Part shown: one piece after another, positions 16,572 through 24,097 of the stretch
How positions within the stretch are numbered: position 1 is the stretch's first letter
How the letters are laid out: every line of letters begins with the position of its first letter
NCBI GenBank assembly: GCA_012798135.1
Contig: JAAZNU010000045.1
Coordinates: 1 to 35,018 of the forward strand
Origin: Veillonellaceae bacterium
Lineage (GTDB): Bacteria > Bacillota_C > Negativicutes > UBA1444
Length of the DNA: 35,018 nucleotides
Reading direction: 5' to 3'
The notes under the pieces: model-generated
The model's database searches: none
Told to the model about the DNA's origin: nothing
What the model saw: the letters and a program-made list of their open reading frames with translations, nothing else
Made by a program: the position numbers and the translations under genes

Positions 16572-16582
16572 GAATTCGCCTC

Positions 16583-17116
16583 CTATCGGCCCAACAAATT
16601 GGATTCTGCTTCCACAGCATCCAGTTTGCCGGACTGCAGCAACAACACCGAACGAAAAATTTCGGCCAAAAATTGCAGAGTCATAACCAAGGTTCCGAAC
16701 GGCATGAAGAACTGGGGAATGGCCATGTAGGTCTGCGAGATCGACATGGAGCGGCTTTTCGTGACCACGGCGTCCCAAAAGAAATCAGCGGTTGTATAGG
16801 TCAGAACCGCGCAAAAAACCGCGCCGACGCAGAACGCAAAAACATCAACCCAGATTTTGGTCCGGCCTTTGGCGACCGTATGCAAGAACGTCATGCGAAT
16901 ATGGCTTTTCTCTTTTAACGTATACGCCAACGCCAGGAACGTCATGGCCGCTATCATGTAGCCGGAATATTCTTCCGTGATATACAGCGTCTTGGAAAAA
17001 GCCGTTCGTACGAAGATTTCCGCCAACACCAACAGGCTCGACACAATCATCAAAAATCCCGACGCCACGCCGCAGGCATCCGCCAGACGGTCACACAGGC
17101 GAACATATAACTCCAT
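16583..17116 (-). CDS. dctQ: TRAP transporter small permease subunit (DctQ-type)
   Basis: This 177-residue protein with four hydrophobic segments matches the small membrane subunit that joins DctM. Typical features are an N-terminal amphipathic stretch, VLAEIFVRTAFSKTLYITEEYSGYMIAAMTFLALAYTLKEKSHIRMTFL, and a late QTYMAIPQFFMPFGTLVMTLQFLAE. The ATG start is the first codon of the frame. It lies 73 bases after dctP, separated by a hairpin that may lower its expression relative to dctP. Confidence 0.9.
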   Translation of the reverse strand: MELYVRLCDRLADACGVASGFLMIVSSLLVLAEIFVRTAFSKTLYITEEYSGYMIAAMTFLALAYTLKEKSHIRMTFLHTVAKGRTKIWVDVFAFCVGAVFCAVLTYTTADFFWDAVVTKSRSMSISQTYMAIPQFFMPFGTLVMTLQFLAEIFRSVLLLQSGKLDAVEAESNLLGR

Positions 17117-17142
17117 TGCATTCCCTCCCGCTTGAAAAGAAA

Positions 17143-17177
17143 GGGAGCCGACGAGATGCGTTTCCCGTCGGACTCCC
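17143..17177 (-). terminator. Intra-operon hairpin between dctP and dctQ, probable leaky terminator
   Basis: An 11-bp stem (GGGAG plus CCGACG pairing with CGTCGG and CTCCC, one bulged base) with a 12-base loop is followed on the minus strand by TTTCTTTTC. The imperfect T-tract suggests partial termination or mRNA 3'-end protection, giving more binding protein than permease. Confidence 0.6.
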
Positions 17178-17189
17178 CATTTCCCACTG

Positions 17190-18242
17190 TTATTTTCGTC
17201 CGACTTTCTTATTGAATTCGTCTACGATTACCTTTGCTTCCGGCGGCGCTTTTTTCAGCCAGTCTTCCCGGATTCCCTTGGTAATGGCGGACAATTCGTT
17301 CAGATACTCTTTGCTCGGAGCAATTGTTTTGATGCCGCCCTTGTTGCTGATCGCTTCCTGGTCCTTGTCCAGCTGGGCAACCTTCTTCCACATCTCGGCT
17401 TCCATGTCCTTGCCCAATTTGATCAGGGCCGCTTGGGTATCTTTGTCCAGTTTGTTGAATTCCTTCAGATTGACCGTAACCAAGTCAGTTGCCATGGTGA
17501 TGTTGATCGGCGCATAGAATTTCAGCACTTCCCAAAACTTTGCATCCACGGCGGTCGGCGTGGAGGTCAGCACCGAATCGATTAGATTGGTTGCAAGCGA
17601 GGAATAAACTTCACTGAACGGCAACGGATAGGGCGTGCCGCCAACCGCCTGCATTACCAACGCGCCGTTTTTGTCATACGTACGGGTCTTCAGGCCTTTC
17701 ATATCCGCCAGGCTTTTGACTTCTTTTTTGGTCCACAGTCCGGCGGCCGGCCAAGGCGCAATATAGAGAATCTTTTGTCCCCACTTCTGTTCAGCCACTT
17801 TATCAAAATGAGGCCGGGCAATGTCGCTGAGAATTTTCCCTTCGTCAAAACTCTGGATCAAAAACGGCAGCGTCACAATGTCAAATAGCGGTTCGTCGCC
17901 CGCCACGCCGCTGGTAAGCATATCCGACATCGGGACCAGGCCATCACGAACCGCTTTTAAAAGTTCCGGCCCTTTGTACCCCAATGCACCACCGGTCTGA
18001 ACCGTAATCTCCACTTTACCTTTGGTGGCTTCTTTGGCGCGTTTGGCGAATTCATTCAGACCAACGCTCTGATGGTTGGCAGGCGGCCAAACCGAGTTGG
18101 CGACCCATTTTACAGGAGCGGCTGTTTTTGCCGGTTCGGCGGACTTGCCGCCGCCACCGCCGCAGCCGACGGCAAGCAGGGCGAAAACGAATATGAGGGC
18201 GACTCCGAAAGCAATGATTGGGGACTGTTTTGAGTTCTTCAT
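17190..18242 (-). CDS. dctP: TRAP transporter solute-binding lipoprotein (DctP family)
   Basis: This 350-residue extracytoplasmic protein has a lipoprotein signal peptide with lipobox LLAVGC (Cys27) and a Gly-rich linker. The DctP fold is supported by VQTGGALGYKGPELLKAVRDGLVPMSDM, the Arg/Lys-containing motif MKGLKTRTYDKNGALVMQAVGGTPYPLPFSEVYSSLATNLIDSVLTS near the ligand site, and a C-terminal helix. The frame extends to a TTG at 18248, but the ATG at 18242 with GGAGG seven bases upstream is preferred. First gene of the dctP-dctQ-dctM operon. Confidence 0.92.
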   Translation of the reverse strand: MKNSKQSPIIAFGVALIFVFALLAVGCGGGGGKSAEPAKTAAPVKWVANSVWPPANHQSVGLNEFAKRAKEATKGKVEITVQTGGALGYKGPELLKAVRDGLVPMSDMLTSGVAGDEPLFDIVTLPFLIQSFDEGKILSDIARPHFDKVAEQKWGQKILYIAPWPAAGLWTKKEVKSLADMKGLKTRTYDKNGALVMQAVGGTPYPLPFSEVYSSLATNLIDSVLTSTPTAVDAKFWEVLKFYAPINITMATDLVTVNLKEFNKLDKDTQAALIKLGKDMEAEMWKKVAQLDKDQEAISNKGGIKTIAPSKEYLNELSAITKGIREDWLKKAPPEAKVIVDEFNKKVGRK

Positions 18243-18303
18243 GACCAAACCTCCTCATGCATTTCCTTGCGTGTCAAACATGTTATCTGAAAATATCAGA
18301 ACT

Positions 18304-18313
18304 TTGTATACTA
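18304..18313. promoter_or_regulatory. FadR/GntR-type operator candidate 1 for the TRAP operon
   Basis: TTGTATACTA fits the general FadR-subfamily half-site pattern T-N-G-T-N2-A-C-N-A. It lies just downstream of the leftward -10 element and shares the 13-base context TTTGT(A/C)TACTATT with the second site 31 bases away. Confidence 0.45.
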
Positions 18314-18322
18314 TTTTATTTT

Positions 18323-18351
18323 ATGTTAGGAGTTTTGTCTACTATTGCCAA
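18323..18351 (-). promoter_or_regulatory. Candidate sigma-A promoter of the TRAP operon
   Basis: On the minus strand TTGGCA and TAACAT are separated by 17 bases, about 80 bases before the dctP start. The -10 match is moderate (4 of 6). It is flanked by two near-identical operator-like decamers, consistent with repression. Confidence 0.5.
18335..18344. promoter_or_regulatory. FadR/GntR-type operator candidate 2 for the TRAP operon
   Basis: TTGTCTACTA differs from the first site by one base and lies 31 bases from it, about three helical turns, within the -35/-10 spacer of the leftward promoter. No GntR gene is in this window to pair with it except the MocR-type gene further right, which is of another subfamily. 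Confidence 0.45.
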
Positions 18352-18448
18352 TTGCATTTGTTCAAATTAACAGTCCAAAAACCGTCAATGTCGATAATAT
18401 TTCCGGATAAAATTTGATAATGTACAGCTTCTTTATATTTTTAGTATC

Positions 18449-18477
18449 TTGACAAAAGTCATTCGTTCAGCAATAAT
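18449..18477 (+). promoter_or_regulatory. Sigma-A promoter of the liv operon
   Basis: A consensus TTGACA is followed after 17 bases by AATAAT (5 of 6). Transcription would begin near 18484 and produce a leader of about 165 bases before livK. Confidence 0.72.
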
Positions 18478-18521
18478 GATTAATATATTTTCCCGAATTT
18501 GCTTTCAAAAAGACACCAATG

Positions 18522-18571
18522 AAGGTATATACCGAACCTGGTTGGCCAGGTTGCGGGGTATACCTTTTTTT
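18522..18571 (+). terminator. Terminator inside the livK leader, candidate attenuator
   Basis: A long stem-loop starts with AAGGTATA pairing with TATACCTT and continues inward with AACCTGG pairing with CCAGGTT around a TTGG loop, with G-C pairs between. A run of seven T follows. It lies between the promoter and livK, so most transcripts could stop after about 90 bases unless termination is relieved. No matching antiterminator was identified. Confidence 0.8.
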
Positions 18572-18650
18572 GTTTGGAGCGAAACCGCAACGTTATGAAA
18601 GGAGTATTCAACAATCAAATACACAAATAAAAAGGAAAGAGGCGTGTAAT

Positions 18651-19961
18651 GTGAAAAAAAACTGCTTCCAAAAATCAGGTTCCTTGGTCATCATTCTCAC
18701 CTTACTGGTATCTCTTGTGGCTGGCTGCGGCTCGTCAACCCCCGCTCAACCTGCCAAACCCGCAGCGGTCAAAGAGATAAAAATCGGCACGATCTATCCG
18801 ATGAGCGGCGCCGCCGCCGTAACCGGCGTCGAACTCATGAACGGAATAAAATTGGCGGCGGAAATTGTCAACGGTGCTTATCCGGATTTGGACCTGCCGT
18901 TGGCAAAAGGCAAAGGATTGTCTAAATTAGGCGGAGCAAAAGTCGTTATTGTGTCTGGCGACCATCAAGGGTCCAATGAAAAAGGGATGAGCGAAGCCGA
19001 GCGTCTCATCACGCAGGAAAAAGTAGTGGCATTACTGGGGTCTTATCACAGCGCCGTGACCGCTACCGCCAGTCAGGTCGCCGAGCGCAACGGCATTCCT
19101 TTTTTGAATGATTCTTCCACATCGCCTTCGTTGATAACTCGCAATTTCAAGTGGTTTTTCCGGACAACTCCGGATGACGATACTTTTGCCAATAATTTCT
19201 TCCAATTTTTAAATGATTTGAAGGCAAAAAATATCATCAAGGAACCAAAACTGGGCATATTATACGAGAATACCTTGTGGGGCTCCGATGTCGGCAAAGC
19301 AGAAAACCGGTTTGCCAAAGAACATAAATACAATGTGGTTTCCGACGTGAGCTACCCTGCCAAAAGCACCAATGTTTCCAGCGAAGTACAAAAACTGAAA
19401 GGCAGCGGTGCGAACATTGTCCTGCAGGCTTCTTATGCGTCAGACGCCATTCTGTTCATGAAGACATACAAAGATATGGATTATAATCCCGATGCAATCT
19501 TGGCTATGGATGCCGGATTTATCGATTCGGAATTTCTCAAAGCCCTCGGGAAGGACGGTCATTATATTCTCAGTCGTGAAGTCTGGGCTTTGGATTTAGG
19601 AAAAAACAAGCCATTAGTGGAAAAGATCAATGCGATTTACAAACAAAAATTCGGCACGAACATGACGGGAAATTCAGCCCGGGCCTTTACGGGAATGATG
19701 GTGCTCTGCGATGCGATCAATCGCGCCGGTTCCACAGAACCGGCCGCCATCAAGAAAGCTTTGGAAGAAACGGATATTCCCGGTTCGCAGCTGATTATGC
19801 CTTGGAAGGGCGTCAAATTTGACCCGAAAACTCACCAGAACCTTTTGGGGTCAGGGATCATTGTCCAAGTGCAGGATGGTCAGTATGTTACTGTTTGGCC
19901 TTGGGAATCCGCTTCCAAACCGATTATCTGGCCTACTCCCAAATGGAATGAACGAAAATAG
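18651..19961 (+). CDS. livK: Branched-chain amino-acid-type ABC transporter substrate-binding lipoprotein
   Basis: A 436-residue lipoprotein with signal peptide and lipobox SLVAGC (Cys26), then a type I periplasmic-binding fold of the LivK/amide-urea family. Typical are IKIGTIYPMSGAAAVTGVELMNGIKLAAEIVNG, GLGSYHSAVTATASQVAERNGIPFLNDSSTSP-like text near 140-170, and KLGILYENTLWGSDVGKAENRF. An inserted segment after the first helix makes it somewhat long. The start is a GTG at 18651 with GGAAAGAGG nearby. Four transporter genes follow. Ligand not determinable: leucine-type amino acids are the default, but amides or urea occur in this family. Notably AT-rich. Confidence 0.88.
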   Translation: MKKNCFQKSGSLVIILTLLVSLVAGCGSSTPAQPAKPAAVKEIKIGTIYPMSGAAAVTGVELMNGIKLAAEIVNGAYPDLDLPLAKGKGLSKLGGAKVVIVSGDHQGSNEKGMSEAERLITQEKVVALLGSYHSAVTATASQVAERNGIPFLNDSSTSPSLITRNFKWFFRTTPDDDTFANNFFQFLNDLKAKNIIKEPKLGILYENTLWGSDVGKAENRFAKEHKYNVVSDVSYPAKSTNVSSEVQKLKGSGANIVLQASYASDAILFMKTYKDMDYNPDAILAMDAGFIDSEFLKALGKDGHYILSREVWALDLGKNKPLVEKINAIYKQKFGTNMTGNSARAFTGMMVLCDAINRAGSTEPAAIKKALEETDIPGSQLIMPWKGVKFDPKTHQNLLGSGIIVQVQDGQYVTVWPWESASKPIIWPTPKWNERK

Positions 19962-19984
19962 AGAACGGAAGATATAGTATTTAT

Positions 19985-20022
19985 TTGACGGGAAAGCGGG
20001 GTCATCCCCGCTTTCCCGTCAA
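19985..20022 (+). other. Perfect 17-bp hairpin between livK and livH
   Basis: Two perfectly complementary 17-base arms, starting TTGACGGGAAAGCGGGG, enclose the loop TCAT. No T-tract follows; the livH ribosome site comes directly after. It may protect the 3' end of a livK-only mRNA or slow transcription, raising binding protein over permease, rather than act as a true terminator. Confidence 0.7.
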
Positions 20023-20035
20023 CGCGAGGTGATAT

Positions 20036-20920
20036 ATGTTGGCAGACCTAAGCGGACCGCTTCTTGCCCAGACAATAACCACCGGAATCCTGTGGGGATT
20101 GATGTACGCGCTCATCGCTCTCGGCTTAACCGTAATTTTCGGCGTCATGGAGATCTGTAATTTTGCGCACGGCGACTTCTTGATGACCAGCATGTTTGTT
20201 GCATACGTGTGCAGTTTGCCGTTATTGGGACTGAACGCCCTACAGTCGTTACCGATTAATATTGTTTTTATGTTTCTTATGGGAATCATTATTTATCGGA
20301 TATTAATCAAACCGGTCATTAATGCCCCCCCGCTTGCGCAAATATTTTCGACGTTCGGCTTGCTTGTTTTCTTACGGGGACTGGCGCAGTTCATTTTCAC
20401 CGCCGACTATCACTCTCTGGAAAAGCTGGCGGTTGCGGGCCGCGTTGAATTATTGGGCGCATTCCTGCCAAAACCGCAGGTTGCCGCCGCACTTGGCGCT
20501 ATGATCATGTTTGCCGCCGTATACTTTTTTATCATGAAAACGAAAACCGGCTGGGCGCTGCTTGCGGTGGCGGAAAATAAACAAGCTGCCGCTTTAATGG
20601 GCATCGACAGCAATAAAATGTTCGCCTTGGCTTGGGGCGTCGGCGCCGCTTGCGTAAGTGTGGCCGGAGCATTGCTGGCAAACTTTTATTATGTGTTTCC
20701 AGAAGTGGGGGCCATCTTTGGCTTCTTATCGTTCGTAACGGTTGCACTGGGCGGATTCGGCAGCATTCAGGGCGCTTTCTGGGCGGGCCTGATCATCGGG
20801 ATGACCGAATCATTGGCCGGAACCTTAATTGCACCTTCGTTCAAATATCTCGTTGTATTCGTAATCTTTTTGTTGGTGGTACTCATCCGTCCGCGCGGAT
20901 TGATGGGACACGCTTCATAA
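20036..20920 (+). CDS. livH: Branched-chain amino-acid-type ABC permease LivH
   Basis: This 294-residue membrane protein has about eight hydrophobic segments. The LivH signature GILWGLMYALIALGLTVIFGVMEICNFAHGDFLM opens the protein, and GFGSIQGAFWAGLIIGMTES and IRPRGLMG close it. It forms the translocation path with LivM. The ATG follows GAGGTG. The gene lies immediately behind the 17-bp hairpin and eight bases before the livM ribosome site and start region. Confidence 0.92.
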   Translation: MLADLSGPLLAQTITTGILWGLMYALIALGLTVIFGVMEICNFAHGDFLMTSMFVAYVCSLPLLGLNALQSLPINIVFMFLMGIIIYRILIKPVINAPPLAQIFSTFGLLVFLRGLAQFIFTADYHSLEKLAVAGRVELLGAFLPKPQVAAALGAMIMFAAVYFFIMKTKTGWALLAVAENKQAAALMGIDSNKMFALAWGVGAACVSVAGALLANFYYVFPEVGAIFGFLSFVTVALGGFGSIQGAFWAGLIIGMTESLAGTLIAPSFKYLVVFVIFLLVVLIRPRGLMGHAS

Positions 20921-20933
20921 GGGGGCTGTGATT

Positions 20934-21875
20934 TTGCAGCAGAAAAAAACTGTGATGGCAGCGGGAGCGCTATGGGTTCTCTTGCTGCTTTTCCCGCAAA
21001 TTGTTACCCAACCGTTCTATCTGCATCTTATGATCCTGATCTTCCTCTACGCAATGTTGTCCGGTGCTTGGAATATTTTGGGCGGTTATGCCGGCCAAGT
21101 CTCGCTTGGTCATGCCGTATTTTTCGGGATCGGCGCCTATTCTTCAACGCTGGGCGTGCTGGAGTTCGGCATGAGCCCGTGGCTTGGCATGATCGTCGGC
21201 GGTTTGCTCGCGGCCCTGATCTCACTCATCACCGGGTATCCAACCTTTCGCCTGAAAGGACACTATTTTGTGATTGCGACCATCGCGTTAGGCGAAATCT
21301 TTTTTGTCATCTTTACCAACTGGGAATGGGCCGGCGGTGCAGTCGGCAAGCACTTGCCGTTTCTTGATCCCGGATTGTTAAACTTTCAATTCGGCCCGAA
21401 AGCACCTTACTATTACATCGCATTGGCGTTTTTATCCCTCCAGATTCTTGTTACCTACGGGATGGAACACAGTTATCTCGGTTATTATTTTCAAGCAATC
21501 CGGGAAGATCAAGATGCCGCCAAGTCCTTGGGCATTGAAATCACCAAGTACAAATTGATCGCCATGGCGCTTAGCGCCTTCTTTGTCGCCATCGGCGGAA
21601 CATTTTACGCGCAGTATCTTTTATATATCGATCCGGAAAGCGTGTTTCCCATGATGCTGTCCATTCAGATTTGTTTGATTACGATTCTGGGAGGCGTTGG
21701 CACAGTGTGGGGGCCCCTGATTGGCGCCGCCATTATGATCCCGCTTGCCGAATTCAGCCGGGCCTGGCTGGGAGGAAGCGGGTCAGCGTTGGACTTGGTC
21801 ATTTATGGTCTGTTGATCATGATTATCGCTGTCTACAAGCCCTCCGGCCTGATGGGTCTATTAACGCGAAAATAG
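20934..21875 (+). CDS. livM: Branched-chain amino-acid-type ABC permease LivM
   Basis: A membrane protein of about 313 residues with eight to nine hydrophobic segments. Characteristic are AWNILGGYAGQVSLGHAVFFGIGAYSS, the EAA-like loop AIREDQDAAKSLGIEITKYKLIA and the end GVGTVWGPLIGAAIMIPLAE with KPSGLMGL. A GTG at 20928 is too close to the AAGGGGG ribosome site, so the TTG at 20934, eight bases behind it, is chosen. Confidence 0.9.
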   Translation: MQQKKTVMAAGALWVLLLLFPQIVTQPFYLHLMILIFLYAMLSGAWNILGGYAGQVSLGHAVFFGIGAYSSTLGVLEFGMSPWLGMIVGGLLAALISLITGYPTFRLKGHYFVIATIALGEIFFVIFTNWEWAGGAVGKHLPFLDPGLLNFQFGPKAPYYYIALAFLSLQILVTYGMEHSYLGYYFQAIREDQDAAKSLGIEITKYKLIAMALSAFFVAIGGTFYAQYLLYIDPESVFPMMLSIQICLITILGGVGTVWGPLIGAAIMIPLAEFSRAWLGGSGSALDLVIYGLLIMIIAVYKPSGLMGLLTRK

Positions 21876-21887
21876 GAGGAAAGCATC

Positions 21888-22625
21888 TTGGCATTTTTGG
21901 AAGTTAAAAGCCTGACCAAGCGGTTTGGCGGTCTTGTCGCCGTTAATGACGTCAGCTTTTCAGTGGAAGAAAACCAGATCATTGGTTTGATTGGCCCAAA
22001 TGGAGCCGGCAAAAGCACATTTTTTGCAACAATCGCCGGCTACTATAAGCCCGACAGCGGCAGCATTGAATTTTCCGGTGAACAAATCGGCGGCCTTTTA
22101 CCCGAAACAATCGCTCATAAGGGAATTACCCGTACGTTTCAGATTGTCCGGCCCTTTGGCACACTGAGCGTATTGGAAAACGTTATGGTCGGAGCCTTCC
22201 TGCGGACAAAAAACCAAAAAAAAGCCCGGGGAAAAGCCGAAGAAATACTAGAGTTTACCGGACTGGCGCAAAAGCGGGATCTGGTCGGCTCGGCATTAAC
22301 CATCGCCGATAAAAAACGTTTGGAATTGGCGCGCGCATTGGCGACCGAACCTCGCTTGTTGTTGCTGGATGAAGTGATGGCCGGATTGACGCCGAAAGAA
22401 ACGTTCGAAGCGGTTGAGCTTGTCAAAAAGATCAATCAACGAGGCATCACCCTGTTTATTGTTGAGCATGTCATGGAAGTAGTAATGCCGATCTCACAAC
22501 AAATTTTTGTGCTGGATGGCGGCAAACTTATTTCGTCCGGTCCACCGACTGTGGTTTCCAAAGATCCGGCCGTTATCAAAGCCTATTTGGGAGAGCGATA
22601 CTATGCTGAACATCAAGGAGCTTGA
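21888..22625 (+). CDS. livG: Branched-chain amino-acid-type ABC ATPase LivG, variant signature motif
   Basis: This 245-residue ATPase has Walker A GPNGAGKST near 43-51, the Q-loop in TRTFQIVRPF, Walker B LLLLDEVMAGLT and switch His in FIVEHVMEVV. The usual LSGGQ-like signature is replaced by LTIADKKRLELARALA. I recall this variant in part of the LivG family, so it need not mean loss of activity. TTG start after AGGAGG. The stop lies 23 bases inside livF, coupling the two ATPases. Confidence 0.9.
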   Translation: MAFLEVKSLTKRFGGLVAVNDVSFSVEENQIIGLIGPNGAGKSTFFATIAGYYKPDSGSIEFSGEQIGGLLPETIAHKGITRTFQIVRPFGTLSVLENVMVGAFLRTKNQKKARGKAEEILEFTGLAQKRDLVGSALTIADKKRLELARALATEPRLLLLDEVMAGLTPKETFEAVELVKKINQRGITLFIVEHVMEVVMPISQQIFVLDGGKLISSGPPTVVSKDPAVIKAYLGERYYAEHQGA

Positions 22626-23307
22626 ATTAGGATACAAGGGTACTCCCGCCATCCAAGGGCTTTCGCTGCAAATTAAGCCTTTGGAAGTCGTGGCCGTTGT
22701 CGGCGCCAATGGCGCAGGAAAGTCAACGATCCTACGGGGAATCTCCGGTTTGATTAAACCGACCGCCGGATTGATTGAATTTGAGGGGAAGTCTCTGAAT
22801 AACATTCCTGCGCATGACATTGTGAAACAGGGAATTGCTCATGTTCCAGAAGGCCGGTTGACCTTTGCCCGAATGACTGTTGAGCAAAACTTGCTGCTTG
22901 GCGCATTTACTGAAAAATTCGCCGAAGCCTCTTCGCAGCGGCTGGCAGAAGTTTACGAAATGTTTCCTATCTTAAAGGAACGGCGTTCGCAAGCCGCCGG
23001 CACGATGAGCGGCGGCGAGCAGCAAATATTGGTTATTGCCCGGGGATTAATGTCCAATCCCAAGTTGCTCATGTTGGATGAACCATCACTCGGGATTGCG
23101 CCCAAGGTGGTAATGCAGATTTTTGATATGTTGCGAAATATTAAGGAACACGGGAAAACAATCTTACTGGTGGAACAAAATGTCCGAGAGGCTCTGGATC
23201 TTGCCGATCGAGCTTATGTGCTGCAAACCGGGCGTATTGTCGCCGAAGGGACCGGGCAAGAATTGTTGGGAAGCGACCTGGTGCGCAAAGCCTATCTGGG
23301 CCTCTGA
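22603..23307 (+). CDS. livF: Branched-chain amino-acid-type ABC ATPase LivF
   Basis: This 234-residue ATPase has Walker A GANGAGKST near 36-44, HVPEGRLTFARMTVEQNL (typical LivF), a standard signature MSGGEQQ, Walker B LLMLDEPSLGIAP and LLVEQNV switch region. The frame is open further upstream inside livG, but the ATG at 22603 with GGAGAG seven bases upstream starts right at conserved sequence. Last gene of the liv operon; no clear terminator follows. Confidence 0.92.
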   Translation: MLNIKELELGYKGTPAIQGLSLQIKPLEVVAVVGANGAGKSTILRGISGLIKPTAGLIEFEGKSLNNIPAHDIVKQGIAHVPEGRLTFARMTVEQNLLLGAFTEKFAEASSQRLAEVYEMFPILKERRSQAAGTMSGGEQQILVIARGLMSNPKLLMLDEPSLGIAPKVVMQIFDMLRNIKEHGKTILLVEQNVREALDLADRAYVLQTGRIVAEGTGQELLGSDLVRKAYLGL

Positions 23308-23484
23308 ATTTTTGGGTTTTTCATGCGCTTTTCATGATCCCGAATGACAATTCGCATCTATTGTCAAAAAATATCAAACACACTTGCTATTGCGTCTATT
23401 CGTTTTGCTATGGCCTTTTTTTGGAATGACTGTTAAGATAAGTTTCGTCATTCTACTATTAATAATTTACGAGGTGTATTTACG

Positions 23485-23640
23485 ATGGAAAAAAGCCAAC
23501 TTTTAGCCCGCATCAGCAAGCTGGCCGCTTTGGCGCACAGCGAAGACCTGCATCGGTTTGCTCTTTCCGAGCAGGCGATCAATGAGATCAACGCCGCGCT
23601 GGAAACCATGACGGAAGAATACGTCGCCACCTACTGCTGA
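23485..23640 (+). CDS. Unrecognised small protein, 51 residues
   Basis: The ATG has GAGGTG about eight bases upstream, and a long hairpin follows the stop by 21 bases. The product is acidic-amphipathic with heptad-like Leu/Ala spacing (SQLLARISKLAALAHSED, then FALSEQAINEINAALETM), so it is probably all-helical and soluble, ending in YVATYC. No signal peptide or membrane segment. I do not recognise the family. GC content and third-position bias resemble real genes of this window. The upstream region contains three copies of GAATGAC. Confidence 0.6.
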   Translation: MEKSQLLARISKLAALAHSEDLHRFALSEQAINEINAALETMTEEYVATYC

Positions 23641-23661
23641 TCCACGAAGGCAGCTGAAAAT

Positions 23662-23710
23662 CTAAAAGACGAGGGTCATCGCGAACAACGCGATGACCCT
23701 CGTCTTTTAG
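23662..23710. terminator. Perfect 22-bp hairpin, probable bidirectional terminator
   Basis: Two perfectly complementary 22-base arms (left arm begins CTAAAAGACGAGGG) surround the 5-base loop AACAA. Each end carries a run of four A or T rather than a long T-tract. It lies between the small gene (+) and azlD (-) and can serve both. Confidence 0.75.
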
Positions 23711-23767
23711 CGCCCCCCTCGCTGGGAAATAATCAGTCCGCAGTCAGGCTGCAATAATCGCCCACCC

Positions 23768-24097
23768 TCACGATCCGATACTTCCCCAACGCAAGATCAG
23801 CATGATGGCCATGCCCGAGCCCATTGTCACTGCCGGATGCAGGCGACGGCCGGCCATCAGCGCCGCAACAGTGCCGGCAATCAGATAATGGTTGGCCAGA
23901 CTGATTTCCACGACCCCCTGCGGTGCCAGCAACGCCGGCGCAACCAAGGCGGTCAGCATCGCGGTCGGTACATGTTTCAATAAGCGTCCCAGCCAGGCCG
24001 GGATCCCCGTACGCGCCAACAGCAGCGGACTGGCGAAGCGGGTGAAATAGGTGGCGAGCGCCATACCAAAAATTGTCAGAACGATTTCAGGCCGCAT
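23768..24097 (-). CDS. azlD: Branched-chain amino acid exporter small subunit AzlD
   Basis: This 109-residue membrane protein with three to four hydrophobic segments has the AzlD pattern IFGMALATYFTRFASPLLL and a PTAMLTALVAPALLAP middle. With AzlC it forms an exporter of branched-chain amino acids or analogues. The frame extends upstream into azlC, but the ATG at 24097, overlapping the azlC stop by 11 bases, gives the normal length. Confidence 0.88.
   Translation of the reverse strand: MRPEIVLTIFGMALATYFTRFASPLLLARTGIPAWLGRLLKHVPTAMLTALVAPALLAPQGVVEISLANHYLIAGTVAALMAGRRLHPAVTMGSGMAIMLILRWGSIGS

Larger units (their letters stand above)
18243..18650. other. Divergent AT-rich control region between the TRAP and liv operons
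   Basis: A 408-base stretch with no gene. Its left half holds the leftward TRAP promoter and two operator-like decamers. Its right half holds the rightward liv promoter, a leader terminator and the livK ribosome site. An ATG at 18519 opens a frame that runs in phase into livK, but it passes through the terminator hairpin and has no ribosome site, so it is not called. Confidence 0.8.

Noticed and set aside
16572..16778. N-terminal extension of dctM into dctQ
   Set aside because: The extra residues are unlike DctM, and a good ribosome site precedes the GTG at 16571.
18519..18650. Leader peptide or N-terminal extension of livK starting at the ATG at 18519
   Set aside because: No ribosome site precedes it, it spans the terminator hairpin, and the product lacks a run of regulatory amino acids typical of attenuator peptides.
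23311..23340. Possible terminator after livF (TCATG/CATGA)
   Set aside because: The stem has five base pairs and no T-tract follows it.
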